This document shows positions 1-6,544 of a stretch of 6,544 nucleotides of DNA, one piece after another. Source of the stretch: Actinomycetota bacterium (GTDB taxonomy: Bacteria; Actinomycetota; Actinomycetes; Streptosporangiales; Streptosporangiaceae); assembly GCA_003242605.1 (NCBI GenBank), contig QGUZ01000290.1, forward strand, positions 1 through 6,544. Reading direction: 5' to 3'. The stretch's first letter is position 1; every line of letters begins with the position of its first letter. The translations under genes were made by a program, and so were the position numbers. Under the pieces are notes generated by a model. That model was given only the letters and a program-made list of their open reading frames with translations, had not been told where the DNA came from and made no database searches.

Positions 1-85
1 TGGCCATCCGCTCGGCTCGGCGCGCCATCTGTCGCTCGTAATGCCGGCGGGCGAGCTCCCTCTGGCGGTCTTTGCCGGTGGCCAC
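1..85 (-). CDS. Cyclophilin-like peptidyl-prolyl isomerase paralogue, N-terminus only (partial)
   Basis: Only the first 28 codons are in the window; the gene runs off the left edge. Read on the minus strand, the GTG at 85-83 opens a frame giving MATGKDRQRELARRHYERQM and then ARRAERMA. The start is supported by a strong Shine-Dalgarno, GGGAGGAG (97 down to 90), four to six bases upstream. The Arg/Glu-rich charged segment aligns with the N-terminus of the complete cyclophilin at 4064-4969: both show DR, then LAR-x-H-x-ERQ-x-RRA. In actinobacteria this charged head precedes a single membrane helix and an extracytoplasmic cyclophilin domain, and a cyclophilin gene next to the MBL-hisS region is a familiar arrangement. 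No catalytic residue is visible, so the name rests on N-terminal similarity and context. It is transcribed divergently from the MBL-hisS-aspS operon. Confidence 0.72.
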   Translation of the reverse strand, partial: MATGKDRQRELARRHYERQMARRAERMA

Positions 86-243
86 CGTACTCCTCCCGAG
101 TGTCGGTAATCACTAATGAGGTGGGCGAAATCGTATCGGCCTCTGGGTAATGGTTCGCAGCCCGCCGAGGCGCACCGGTACCCTTCGGTTACATTCCCAT
201 CCGCTTTCCTTGACGAGATCCATCAGACCGAGGACCGCTTGTC
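86..243. promoter_or_regulatory. Divergent spacer with promoters for the left cyclophilin-like gene and the MBL-hisS-aspS operon
   Basis: This 158-bp gap lies between two divergent starts, so it should carry promoters in both directions. It is clearly less GC-rich than the flanking genes, especially at 101-155 and 184-215. On the plus strand, TACCCT (179-184) and TACATT (190-195) fit the TAnnnT -10 pattern. The only -35 candidate for the first is TTCGCA (154-159), with a long 19-base spacer. On the minus strand, TACGAT (135 down to 130) is a possible -10 for the left gene, without a convincing -35. TTGACG (210-215) resembles a -35, but no -10 lies at the right distance before the GTG at 244. 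A GAGGA Shine-Dalgarno (230-234) serves the MBL gene. A promoter is certain by logic; its exact position is not. Confidence 0.35.
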
Positions 244-948
244 GTGCTCATCGCCGGGTTCCCCGCAGGGTCGTTCCAGGCCAATTGTTACGTCGTCGCG
301 CCCGCAGCGGGCGAGGAGTGTGTGATCATCGATCCCGGGCAGGACGCCGTTCCCGGCCTCGACGACCTGCTCCGCGAGCACCGGCTCAAGCCGGTCGCGG
401 TGCTGATCACGCACGGCCATCTCGACCACATGTGGTCGGTGGTCCCGGTCTGCGGGGCGCGGGACATCCCGGCCTACATCCATCCCGAGGATCGCGACCT
501 GCTGTCCGACCCGGGCAAGGGCCTGGGGCTCGCCGCCCGGCAGCAGCTCTTCGGCGGCCTGGAGTTCACCGAGCCCGACGACGTGCGGGAGCTCCGCGAC
601 GGCGAGACGCTCAAGCTCGCCGGCCTGGAGCTGCGCGTCGACCACGCCCCCGGCCATACGCCGGGGTCGGTGACGTACCTGCTGCCGCCGGAGCGCGGCA
701 CCGACCGCGAGGGCGGCGTGATCTTCACCGGCGACCTGCTGTTCGCCGGATCCATCGGACGCACCGACCTCCCGGGCGGCGACTACCCGACCATCCTGCG
801 CAGCCTGGCCTCGGTGTGCCTGCCGCTGCCGGACGACACGGTGGTGCTGCCCGGCCACGGACCACAGACGACGATCGGCCGCGAGCGCGTCGGCAACCCG
901 TTCCTGCAGGGACTGACGCCGCCGAGCGGCCCCACCAGGGGACTGTGA
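244..948 (+). CDS. MBL-fold metallo-hydrolase, glyoxalase II-like
   Basis: This is a 234-residue soluble metallo-beta-lactamase-fold hydrolase, close in length to the small YcbL-type glyoxalase II-like proteins. The metal site is complete: THGHLDH at residues 56-62 (H57, H59, D61, H62), H138 in HAPGHTPGS (134-142), the bridging D164 in FTGDLLF (161-167), and H205 in PGHGP (203-207). GRTDLPGGD (172-180) and the C-terminal TTIGRERVGNPFL (209-221) are typical of this branch. The family hydrolyses thioesters such as S-lactoylglutathione. Actinobacteria usually lack glutathione, so a mycothiol or other thioester is plausible but inferred. GTG 244 is chosen as start because GAGGA (230-234) sits nine bases upstream and the protein begins directly with the MBL N-terminal strand (AGFPAGSFQANCYVV). 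It is the first gene of the operon; its TGA overlaps the hisS ATG by one base (TGATG). The true substrate cannot be read from sequence. Confidence 0.93.
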   Translation: MLIAGFPAGSFQANCYVVAPAAGEECVIIDPGQDAVPGLDDLLREHRLKPVAVLITHGHLDHMWSVVPVCGARDIPAYIHPEDRDLLSDPGKGLGLAARQQLFGGLEFTEPDDVRELRDGETLKLAGLELRVDHAPGHTPGSVTYLLPPERGTDREGGVIFTGDLLFAGSIGRTDLPGGDYPTILRSLASVCLPLPDDTVVLPGHGPQTTIGRERVGNPFLQGLTPPSGPTRGL

Positions 949-2203
949 TGATGTTTCAAGCGCCCAAAGGCGTACCGGAGTACTATCCGCCACGCTCGGC
1001 GATCTTCCTCGCGGTCCGCGAGGCGTTCGCCAAAGCCGCGGCCAACGCCGGCTACTCGTACATCGAGGTGCCGGTGTTCGAGGACACCGCGCTGTTCGCC
1101 CGCGGCGTGGGCGAGTCGACCGACGTGGTGACCAAGGAGATGTACACGTTCACCGACCGCGGGGGCCGGTCGGTCACGCTGCGCCCGGAGTTCACCGCCG
1201 GGGTGCTGCGCTCCACCCTCGAGCACAACCTGCACCAGGGGCAGCTCCCGGTGAAGCTGTGGACCACCGGGCCGGCGTTCCGCTACGAGCAGCCGCAGGC
1301 CGGCCGCTACCGCCAGCTCCAGCAGTTCAACGTCGAGGCGATCGGCACCGAGGATCCCGCGGTCGACGCCGAGACGATCGCGATCGCCTGGAGCGGCTAC
1401 CGGGCCCTCGGCCTCACCAAGGTCCGGCTGATGCTCAACTCGCTCGGCTGCCGGAACTGCCGCCCGCAGTACCGGGCGGCGCTCCAGGACTTCCTGCGCC
1501 GCCTCGACCTGGACGAGGCGACCCGGCAGCGCGTCGAGATCAACCCGCTGCGGGTGCTCGACGACAAGCGCCCCGAGGTGCGCGCCCAGCTGGCGGACGC
1601 CCCCCTCATCCCCGACCACCTGTGCGCCTCCTGCAAGTCGCACCACGACAAGGTCCGCACGCTGCTGGAGGACCTGTCCATCCCGTGGGAGGACAACCCC
1701 CGCCTGGTGCGCGGCCTCGACTACTACACCCGCACCACCTACGAGTTCGACCACCCGGACCTCGGCGCCCAGTCGGGCATCGGCGGCGGCGGCCGGTACG
1801 ACGGCCTGTCGGAGGACATCGGCGGGCCGCGGCTGCCCGGCATCGGGTTCGCCGTCGGCGTCGACCGCATCATCCTCGCCATCGAGGCCGAGGGGCTCGC
1901 GGTGGACACGCCGCCCCGGGTCGCGGTGTACGGCGTGCCGATCGGCGAGGAGGCGGCGCGCCGCATGTTCGCGCTCGTGCACGAGCTGCGCGCGGCCGGG
2001 ATCGCCGCCGACATGGCCTATGGTTCCAAGGGCCTCAAGGGCGCGATGAAGGGCGCCGACCGCTCCGGGGCGAGCCACGCCGTGATCCTCGGCGAGCGCG
2101 ACCTCGCCGCGGGGACCGCCCAGGTGAAGAATCTGCAGACGGGCGAGCAGAGCGCCGTGCCGCTGGCCGAGATCGTCACGACCCTGAAGGAGAGACTCAC
2201 TTC

Positions 2204-2207
<4 letters not shown>
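948..2207 (+). CDS. hisS: Histidyl-tRNA synthetase
   Basis: This class IIa synthetase of 419 residues, normal for bacterial HisRS, activates histidine with ATP and charges tRNA-His in the cytoplasm. Motif 2 lies at about 104-127, with FRYEQPQAGRYRQ at 111-123 including catalytic R112 and E114. The histidine-specific signature LVRGLDYYTRTTYEF is at 253-267, GGGGRYDGL at 279-287, and motif 3 GIGFAVGVDRI at 298-308. The C-terminal anticodon-binding domain covers about 324-419 and includes YGSKGLKGAMKGADRSGA (358-375). Two Cys pairs, C168/C171 and C226/C229, flank the insertion domain and could bind zinc. The usual motif 2 ERPQ reads EQPQ here (Q115). Translation starts at ATG 948 or ATG 951. AGGGGA (937-942) is five bases before the first and eight before the second, so 951 is equally possible. 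The start overlaps the MBL stop and the end overlaps aspS by four bases, implying translational coupling. Confidence 0.97.
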
Positions 2208-3961
<1,754 letters not shown>

Positions 3962-3968
3962 CGGCCCC

Positions 3969-3983
3969 GCCCGGCGTCCGGGC
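3969..3983 (+). terminator. Short GC hairpin just after aspS
   Basis: The arms GCCCGG (3969-3974) and CCGGGC (3978-3983) pair perfectly around a three-base loop, seven bases after the aspS stop codon. It has no T tract. Alone it is a weak candidate, but together with the large palindrome downstream it may help end operon transcription or protect the 3' end of the mRNA. Confidence 0.4.
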
Positions 3984-3989
3984 TCCTCA

Positions 3990-4031
3990 CGACGAACGCC
4001 CCGGCGCGGATCCGCGCCGGGGCGTTCGTCG
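3990..4031. terminator. Perfect 42-bp palindrome, likely bidirectional intrinsic terminator
   Basis: The arms 3990-4010 and 4011-4031 are exact reverse complements. As RNA this gives a stem of up to 19 bp with a GAUC loop. The arm starts CGACGAACGCC and the centre is GGATCC. It lies in the spacer between convergent aspS (stop at 3961) and the minus-strand cyclophilin (stop at 4064), so it would fold in transcripts from either side. No T run follows on either strand, which is common for terminators in high-GC actinobacteria. Confidence 0.85.
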
Positions 4032-4034
4032 ATG

Positions 4035-4052
4035 GCGGGCGCGCTCGCCCGC
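4035..4052 (-). terminator. GC hairpin just after the cyclophilin stop
   Basis: GCGGGC (4035-4040) and GCCCGC (4047-4052) pair around a six-base loop. Read on the minus strand, this lies eleven bases after the cyclophilin stop and before the central palindrome. It mirrors the small hairpin after aspS. It has no U tract and could be an accessory terminator or 3'-end stabiliser. Confidence 0.4.
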
Positions 4053-4063
4053 GAGCGCCGGGA

Positions 4064-4969
4064 TCACTGCAGCGTGATGGTCTTCACCTTGACGCGCATC
4101 TTCGGGGCGGTGGCGCCGCCCTCGGAGCTGGTGATGTCGCCGGGGTTGATGATCACACCGCCCTTGGACACCTTGTCGATGATGTCCATGCCCTTGATGA
4201 CCCTGCCGAAGGCGGTGTAGGTGCCGCCGGTCTCCGCGAGCTGGACGTTGTCGTCGTGCCAGGAGATGGCGAACTGGCTGCCGTTGGCGTTCCGGTCCTC
4301 CATGCCCTGGGCCATGAACACCGTGCCGCGCCGGTAGTCGCTGCCGCCGAGGTTCTCGTCGTTGAACAGATAGCCCGGGCCGCCCGTACCGTCGGTGGGG
4401 TTCTTCCCATCGCCCTTGGCCTGCCAGTCGCCGCACTGCAGCAGGCCCAGGCCCGCGGTCTCGGGGGTGGCGAGCCGGTGGCACACGGTGTTGTCGAACC
4501 AGCGCTTCTTGGCGAGGAAGGCGAACGAGTTGATGGTGCAGGGCGCCTTGTCGGGCCAGATCTCGATGACGATGTCGCCGTGATTGGTCTTGATCGTCAT
4601 CGTCTTGAGCTTGAGCACGGCCTTGCTCACCTTGGCCGGAGGCCTGCCCACGTTCTTCGCCGGGGCGCCGCTGTCGTCGTCGCGGTACTCGCAGGTGATG
4701 GCCCCGCCCTTGCGGGCAGGGCTCGGCTGCGCCGTGGGCTCCTCGGCGGCCGCGGACGGGGACGGCGAGGCGGCGGCGTTCACGTCCCGGCCGTCCCCAC
4801 CGCCGCCGATCAGGGTGGTCGCCGCGATGATGCCGCCGATGACCACGACCGTGCCCACGCCGGCGCCGATCGCGACGTTGCGCTTGCTCCTGGCCTCCTG
4901 CTGGGCACGCCTCTGCTGCCTCTCGGCGTGCTCGCGTGCCAATTGCTCCCGGCGGTCCGTGTCGGTCAC
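4064..4969 (-). CDS. Membrane-anchored cyclophilin-type peptidyl-prolyl cis-trans isomerase
   Basis: This 301-residue protein should catalyse proline isomerisation during folding of envelope or secreted proteins. Residues 1-30 are a charged Arg/Glu/Gln head rich in ERQQRR-type sequence, likely cytoplasmic. Residues 32-56 form one hydrophobic helix, followed by a Gly and Ala/Ser/Pro-rich linker (57-88) and the cyclophilin domain (about 122-301). The positive head implies N-in topology with the catalytic domain outside. Family marks are CHRL (163-166, matching Arg55 of human CypA), LQCGDW (177-182), GTGGPGY (194-200), NGSQF (229-233) and YTAFGRV (251-257). Several pocket residues differ from CypA. 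Cysteines 93, 144, 163 and 179 could form disulfides. The start is GTG 4969: GGAAGGA lies seven bases upstream, whereas the in-frame ATG at 5020 has no ribosome site and would add a tail before the conserved head. It is convergent with aspS and shares N-terminal sequence with the gene at the left edge. Confidence 0.92.
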   Translation of the reverse strand: MTDTDRREQLAREHAERQQRRAQQEARSKRNVAIGAGVGTVVVIGGIIAATTLIGGGGDGRDVNAAASPSPSAAAEEPTAQPSPARKGGAITCEYRDDDSGAPAKNVGRPPAKVSKAVLKLKTMTIKTNHGDIVIEIWPDKAPCTINSFAFLAKKRWFDNTVCHRLATPETAGLGLLQCGDWQAKGDGKNPTDGTGGPGYLFNDENLGGSDYRRGTVFMAQGMEDRNANGSQFAISWHDDNVQLAETGGTYTAFGRVIKGMDIIDKVSKGGVIINPGDITSSEGGATAPKMRVKVKTITLQ

Positions 4970-5212
4970 CGCTTCGTCCTTCCCTCGTTCTGGTGGCGCG
5001 ACCCCGTCATGGGCGCCCACTGCCGCCGGCGCCCGCGGCGCGCACCGGGCCGCGTGCCGTCAGGGTCGCGCTCGCCCGTCCCATACGCTCGCCAAATCTA
5101 GCGGTGATCGCGAGGTGCCGAGTGTCATGTCGGCATAAGGCGAGCTTCGACGGAGATGTTACGGATGTGGTTCCTGCTGCTCGGCGAGGCCGTAGGGGAC
5201 GGCCCCCGGGTC

Positions 5213-5229
5213 CTCAGAACTCTCTCAGA
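5213..5229 (+). promoter_or_regulatory. Tandem CTCAGA repeat, possible response-regulator operator
   Basis: CTCAGA occurs at 5213-5218 and again at 5224-5229, exactly 11 bp apart, so both copies face the same side of the helix. This is the usual layout for dimeric OmpR-family response regulators. The second copy ends eight bases before the putative ECF -35 at 5237, where an activator would sit. The half-site resembles the TCTCAG-type boxes I recall for MprA-like envelope-stress regulators; that link is from memory. Confidence 0.4.
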
Positions 5230-5236
5230 TCCGTCT

Positions 5237-5264
5237 GGAAACCTCCTCGGCGGCAGCCACGTAA
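5237..5264 (+). promoter_or_regulatory. ECF-sigma-type promoter for the DUF2231 gene
   Basis: GGAAAC (5237-5242), a 17-base spacer and CGTAA (5260-5264) match the general ECF pattern of GGAAC, 16-18 bases, then CGT. Transcription would begin near 5271, leaving a leader of about 30 bases before ATG 5302, with the ribosome site GGGAG at 5289-5293. The location fits well, but the motif is short and was found by eye. Confidence 0.45.
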
Positions 5265-5301
5265 CCAGGCATGTACCACCCGTCCCTCGGGAGACTGCGT
5301 G

Positions 5302-5820
5302 ATGTTCGACGAGATCCTGGGCCTTCCGGTCCACCCGCTGGTGATCCACGCCGCGGTCGTGTTCGTCCCCCTGCTGGCGCTGATCGGCGCCGCCTACGCC
5401 GTGCTGCCGCGCCACCGCGCCCGGCTGGGCTGGGCGGTGGTCCTGCTCGCCGTGGTCGCGCCGGTCTCGGCGCTGGCCTCCTGGCTGAGCGGCAGGGCGC
5501 TGCTGGACGGCAGGTTCGGCGGCCGGATCCCGCCGGGCGTGGTCGGTGAGCGCATCGCCGAGCACGAGAGCCTCGCCACCCCGCTGCTGATCTCCACGGC
5601 CGCGCTCGGCGTGGCCGCGCTGCTGCTCGTCGCCGTCGCCCGCAAGGCCGGCCCGGCGCCGGACGCGGCGACCGGCGGGCGCCGCCGCGCCGCGGCCGGC
5701 AGCGCCGGCAACACCACGGTGACCACGGTGCTCGCCGGGGTGACGATCGTGCTCGCGGTGGTGGCGGTCTACTTCGTGGTGCGCACCGGCCACACCGGCG
5801 CCCTCGCGGTCTGGGGCTGA
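5302..5820 (+). CDS. DUF2231 family four-helix membrane protein
   Basis: This 172-residue integral membrane protein belongs to the DUF2231 family, whose role is not established. The N-terminus GLPVHPLVIHAAVVFVPLLA (7-26) is the family hallmark. Four hydrophobic segments are visible at about 14-36, 43-63, 91-113 and 140-160. The loop between helices 3 and 4 (114-138) is Arg/Ala/Gly-rich. Histidines H11 and H16 near helix 1, H88 at the start of helix 3, and H164 in the terminal TGHTGA (162-167) lie at membrane edges and could bind heme or metal, but this is speculative. ATG 5302 follows GGGAG (5289-5293) by eight bases. An in-frame GTG directly before it (5299) is an equal alternative. An upstream-extended frame beginning at 4936 is rejected because it covers promoter DNA. 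It stands alone, 46 bp before rarA, with an ECF-like promoter upstream. Confidence 0.88.
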   Translation: MFDEILGLPVHPLVIHAAVVFVPLLALIGAAYAVLPRHRARLGWAVVLLAVVAPVSALASWLSGRALLDGRFGGRIPPGVVGERIAEHESLATPLLISTAALGVAALLLVAVARKAGPAPDAATGGRRRAAAGSAGNTTVTTVLAGVTIVLAVVAVYFVVRTGHTGALAVWG

Positions 5821-5853
5821 CGGCCGCGAGCCGGGCGGGCCCCGGACGGGCGG

Positions 5854-5859
5854 TAGGGT
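5854..5859 (+). promoter_or_regulatory. -10 element for leaderless rarA
   Basis: TAGGGT fits the actinobacterial TAnnnT -10 consensus and ends seven bases before the rarA GTG at 5867, so the transcript would start on or within a base or two of the start codon. No convincing -35 is present, as is common for leaderless promoters. The same bases contain AGGG (5855-5858), eight bases before the GTG, which could instead be a weak ribosome site. A small CCGGG/CCCGG hairpin (5831-5845) lies just upstream. Confidence 0.5.
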
Positions 5860-5866
5860 CGGCGGT

Positions 5867-6544
5867 GTGGAGAGCCTGTTCGATTCGGCGGCCGCGGAGG
5901 CGCACCGGTCGCAGGAGCCGCTCGCGGTGCGGATGCGCCCGCGCACCCTCGACGAGGTGATCGGCCAGCGCCACCTGCTCGGCCCCGGCACCCCGCTGCG
6001 GCGCCTGGTGGAGAGCGAGGCTCCCATGTCGCTGTTCCTGTGGGGCCCGCCCGGCACCGGCAAGACCACGCTCGCCTACGTGGTGGCGAACGTCACCAAG
6101 CGGCGCTTCGTGGAGATCTCCGCGGTCTCCGCCGGGGTCCGCGAGGTGCGGGCGGCGATCGACGCCGCGCGCCGCGAGCTCGGCCTGTCCGGCCGCCAGA
6201 CCGTGCTGTTCGTCGACGAGGTGCACCGGTTCAACAAGGCCCAGCAGGACGCGCTGCTGCCCGCCGTGGAGAACCGCTGGGTCACCTTCATCGGCGCCAC
6301 CACCGAGAACCCGTACTTCTCGGTGGTCTCCCCGCTGCTGTCGCGCTCGCTGCTGCTCACCCTGGAGCCGCTGTCCGACGACGACATCCGCGCGGTGCTG
6401 GAGCGCGCGCTGCGCGACGAGCGCGGCCTCGGCGGCCGGGTACGGCTCGCCCCCGACGCCCGCGACCACCGGTCCGCCGCGCGCGGCGGGGGGCGCCGGG
6501 CCCCCACCCCAAACCAGCGGGGGGCGCCGCGCGAGGGGCACCGA
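5867..6544 (+). CDS. rarA: Replication-associated recombination protein A, N-terminal half (partial)
   Basis: This RarA/MgsA/WRNIP1-type AAA+ ATPase acts at stalled replication forks together with the clamp loader and SSB. The window holds 226 codons of a protein usually about 430-460 long. The N-terminus ESLFDSAA is followed by PLAVRMRPRTLDEVIGQRHL (18-37), typical of RarA. Walker A GPPGTGKT is at 60-67, Walker B VLFVDEVHRF at 113-122 (D117, E118), sensor 1 IGATTENP at 142-149, and the arginine finger is probably R160 in LLSRS. GTG 5867 is chosen because the protein then starts exactly at the family N-terminus; GTG 5865 is out of frame. Residues 1-201 are convincing. From residue 202 (base 6470) the reading no longer resembles the lid region, where a pattern like LVRLAGGDARRALT is expected. 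This probably reflects sequence error or a frameshift. The C-terminal oligomerisation domain lies beyond the window. Confidence 0.92.
   Translation, partial: MESLFDSAAAEAHRSQEPLAVRMRPRTLDEVIGQRHLLGPGTPLRRLVESEAPMSLFLWGPPGTGKTTLAYVVANVTKRRFVEISAVSAGVREVRAAIDAARRELGLSGRQTVLFVDEVHRFNKAQQDALLPAVENRWVTFIGATTENPYFSVVSPLLSRSLLLTLEPLSDDDIRAVLERALRDERGLGGRVRLAPDARDHRSAARGGGRRAPTPNQRGAPREGHR
6470..6544. other. Degraded, self-complementary right edge of the window
   Basis: These 75 bases should encode the RarA lid but do not. They contain a perfect 16-bp palindrome (6474-6489), an inverted repeat GGGGGC/GCCCCC (6489-6494 and 6500-6505, loop GCCGG), and an exact 13-bp direct repeat GCGGGGGGCGCCG (6486-6498 and 6517-6529). 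The composition is dominated by G and C homopolymers. Low-quality sequence at a contig end is the simplest reading. Confidence 0.6.

Larger units (their letters stand above)
4970..5301. promoter_or_regulatory. Divergent spacer between the cyclophilin and DUF2231 genes
   Basis: I found no credible gene in these 332 bases. The minus-strand side (4970-5130) must hold the cyclophilin promoter. TAGATT (5100 down to 5095) is a possible -10; the nearest -35-like ATGACA (5128 down to 5123) is 22 bases away, too far, so no call is made. A 7-bp inverted repeat GGGCGCC/GGCGCCC (5011-5017 and 5028-5034) lies in the presumed cyclophilin leader. A small hairpin GGCCGT/ACGGCC (5188-5193 and 5199-5204, loop AGGGG) sits mid-spacer. 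The DUF2231-proximal part carries the tandem repeat and ECF-like promoter listed separately. Confidence 0.5.

Noticed and set aside
210..215. TTGACG as a -35 element for the MBL operon
   Set aside because: The positions for a matching -10 (about 233-238) read GACCGC, and the start codon follows too closely.
86..243. Possible T-box or other riboswitch before the synthetase operon
   Set aside because: I found no T-box sequence, specifier stem or antiterminator, and the synthetase genes are internal to the operon.
783..2078. Antisense open frame of 431 residues opposite MBL and hisS
   Set aside because: Same codon-bias shadow effect, and no family resemblance.
4256..5138. Plus-strand open frames opposite the cyclophilin gene
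   Set aside because: The minus-strand cyclophilin has a membrane helix, domain motifs and a ribosome site; these frames show none.
5188..5204. GGCCGT/ACGGCC hairpin as a regulatory RNA structure
   Set aside because: The stem is six base pairs and lies upstream of the predicted transcription start of the DUF2231 gene, so it may not be transcribed.
5831..5845. CCGGG/CCCGG hairpin as a terminator of the DUF2231 gene
   Set aside because: The stem is only five base pairs and overlaps the rarA promoter region. GC-rich DNA gives such pairings by chance.
5225..6541. Minus-strand open frame of 438 residues opposite DUF2231 and rarA
   Set aside because: It ends in long Arg/Ala/Pro runs and covers two well-supported plus-strand genes and a promoter region.

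Overview
This window is very GC-rich. It uses GTG starts freely, overlaps stops and starts within an operon, and has U-less hairpin terminators. The proteins look actinobacterial: an actinobacterial-type HisRS, a bacterial-type AspRS with the non-discriminating signature, and cyclophilins with Arg/Glu-rich N-termini. The best guess is a filamentous actinomycete of the Streptosporangiales or a relative; the genus cannot be read from the sequence. The stretch is mostly core genome. I see no transposase, phage gene, CRISPR array, rRNA or tRNA.

Layout. The left edge (1-85, minus) holds the first 28 codons of a gene whose N-terminus matches that of the cyclophilin found later in the window. A divergent 158-bp spacer follows. 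Then comes a tightly coupled plus-strand operon: an MBL-fold (glyoxalase II-like) hydrolase (244-948), hisS (948-2207) and aspS (2204-3961). The junctions are TGATG and ATGA. The operon ends in a convergent spacer with three hairpins, the central one a perfect 42-bp palindrome (3990-4031). A membrane-anchored cyclophilin-type peptidyl-prolyl isomerase faces it (4064-4969, minus). A 332-bp divergent spacer then separates it from a small four-helix DUF2231 membrane protein (5302-5820, plus). Upstream of that gene lie a tandem CTCAGA repeat and an ECF-sigma-like promoter. The right edge holds the start of rarA/mgsA (5867-6544, plus), which looks leaderless. Its last ~75 bases no longer read like RarA and are rich in repeats and self-complementary sequence, as at an error-prone contig end.

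How the genes fit together. The operon joins two class II aminoacyl-tRNA synthetases with a metallo-hydrolase, a common actinobacterial neighbourhood. If the AspRS is non-discriminating, as H31 and G77 suggest, it would also charge tRNA-Asn with Asp, and Asn-tRNA would be made by the GatCAB amidotransferase encoded elsewhere. The cyclophilin and the DUF2231 protein are envelope-associated and sit between aspS and rarA. RarA acts in replication-fork maintenance and has no direct link to its neighbours.

No clearly new biological system is visible. The points most worth checking are residue-level oddities in HisRS and in the cyclophilin pocket, the regulatory DNA before the DUF2231 gene, the leaderless rarA start and the corrupted right edge.
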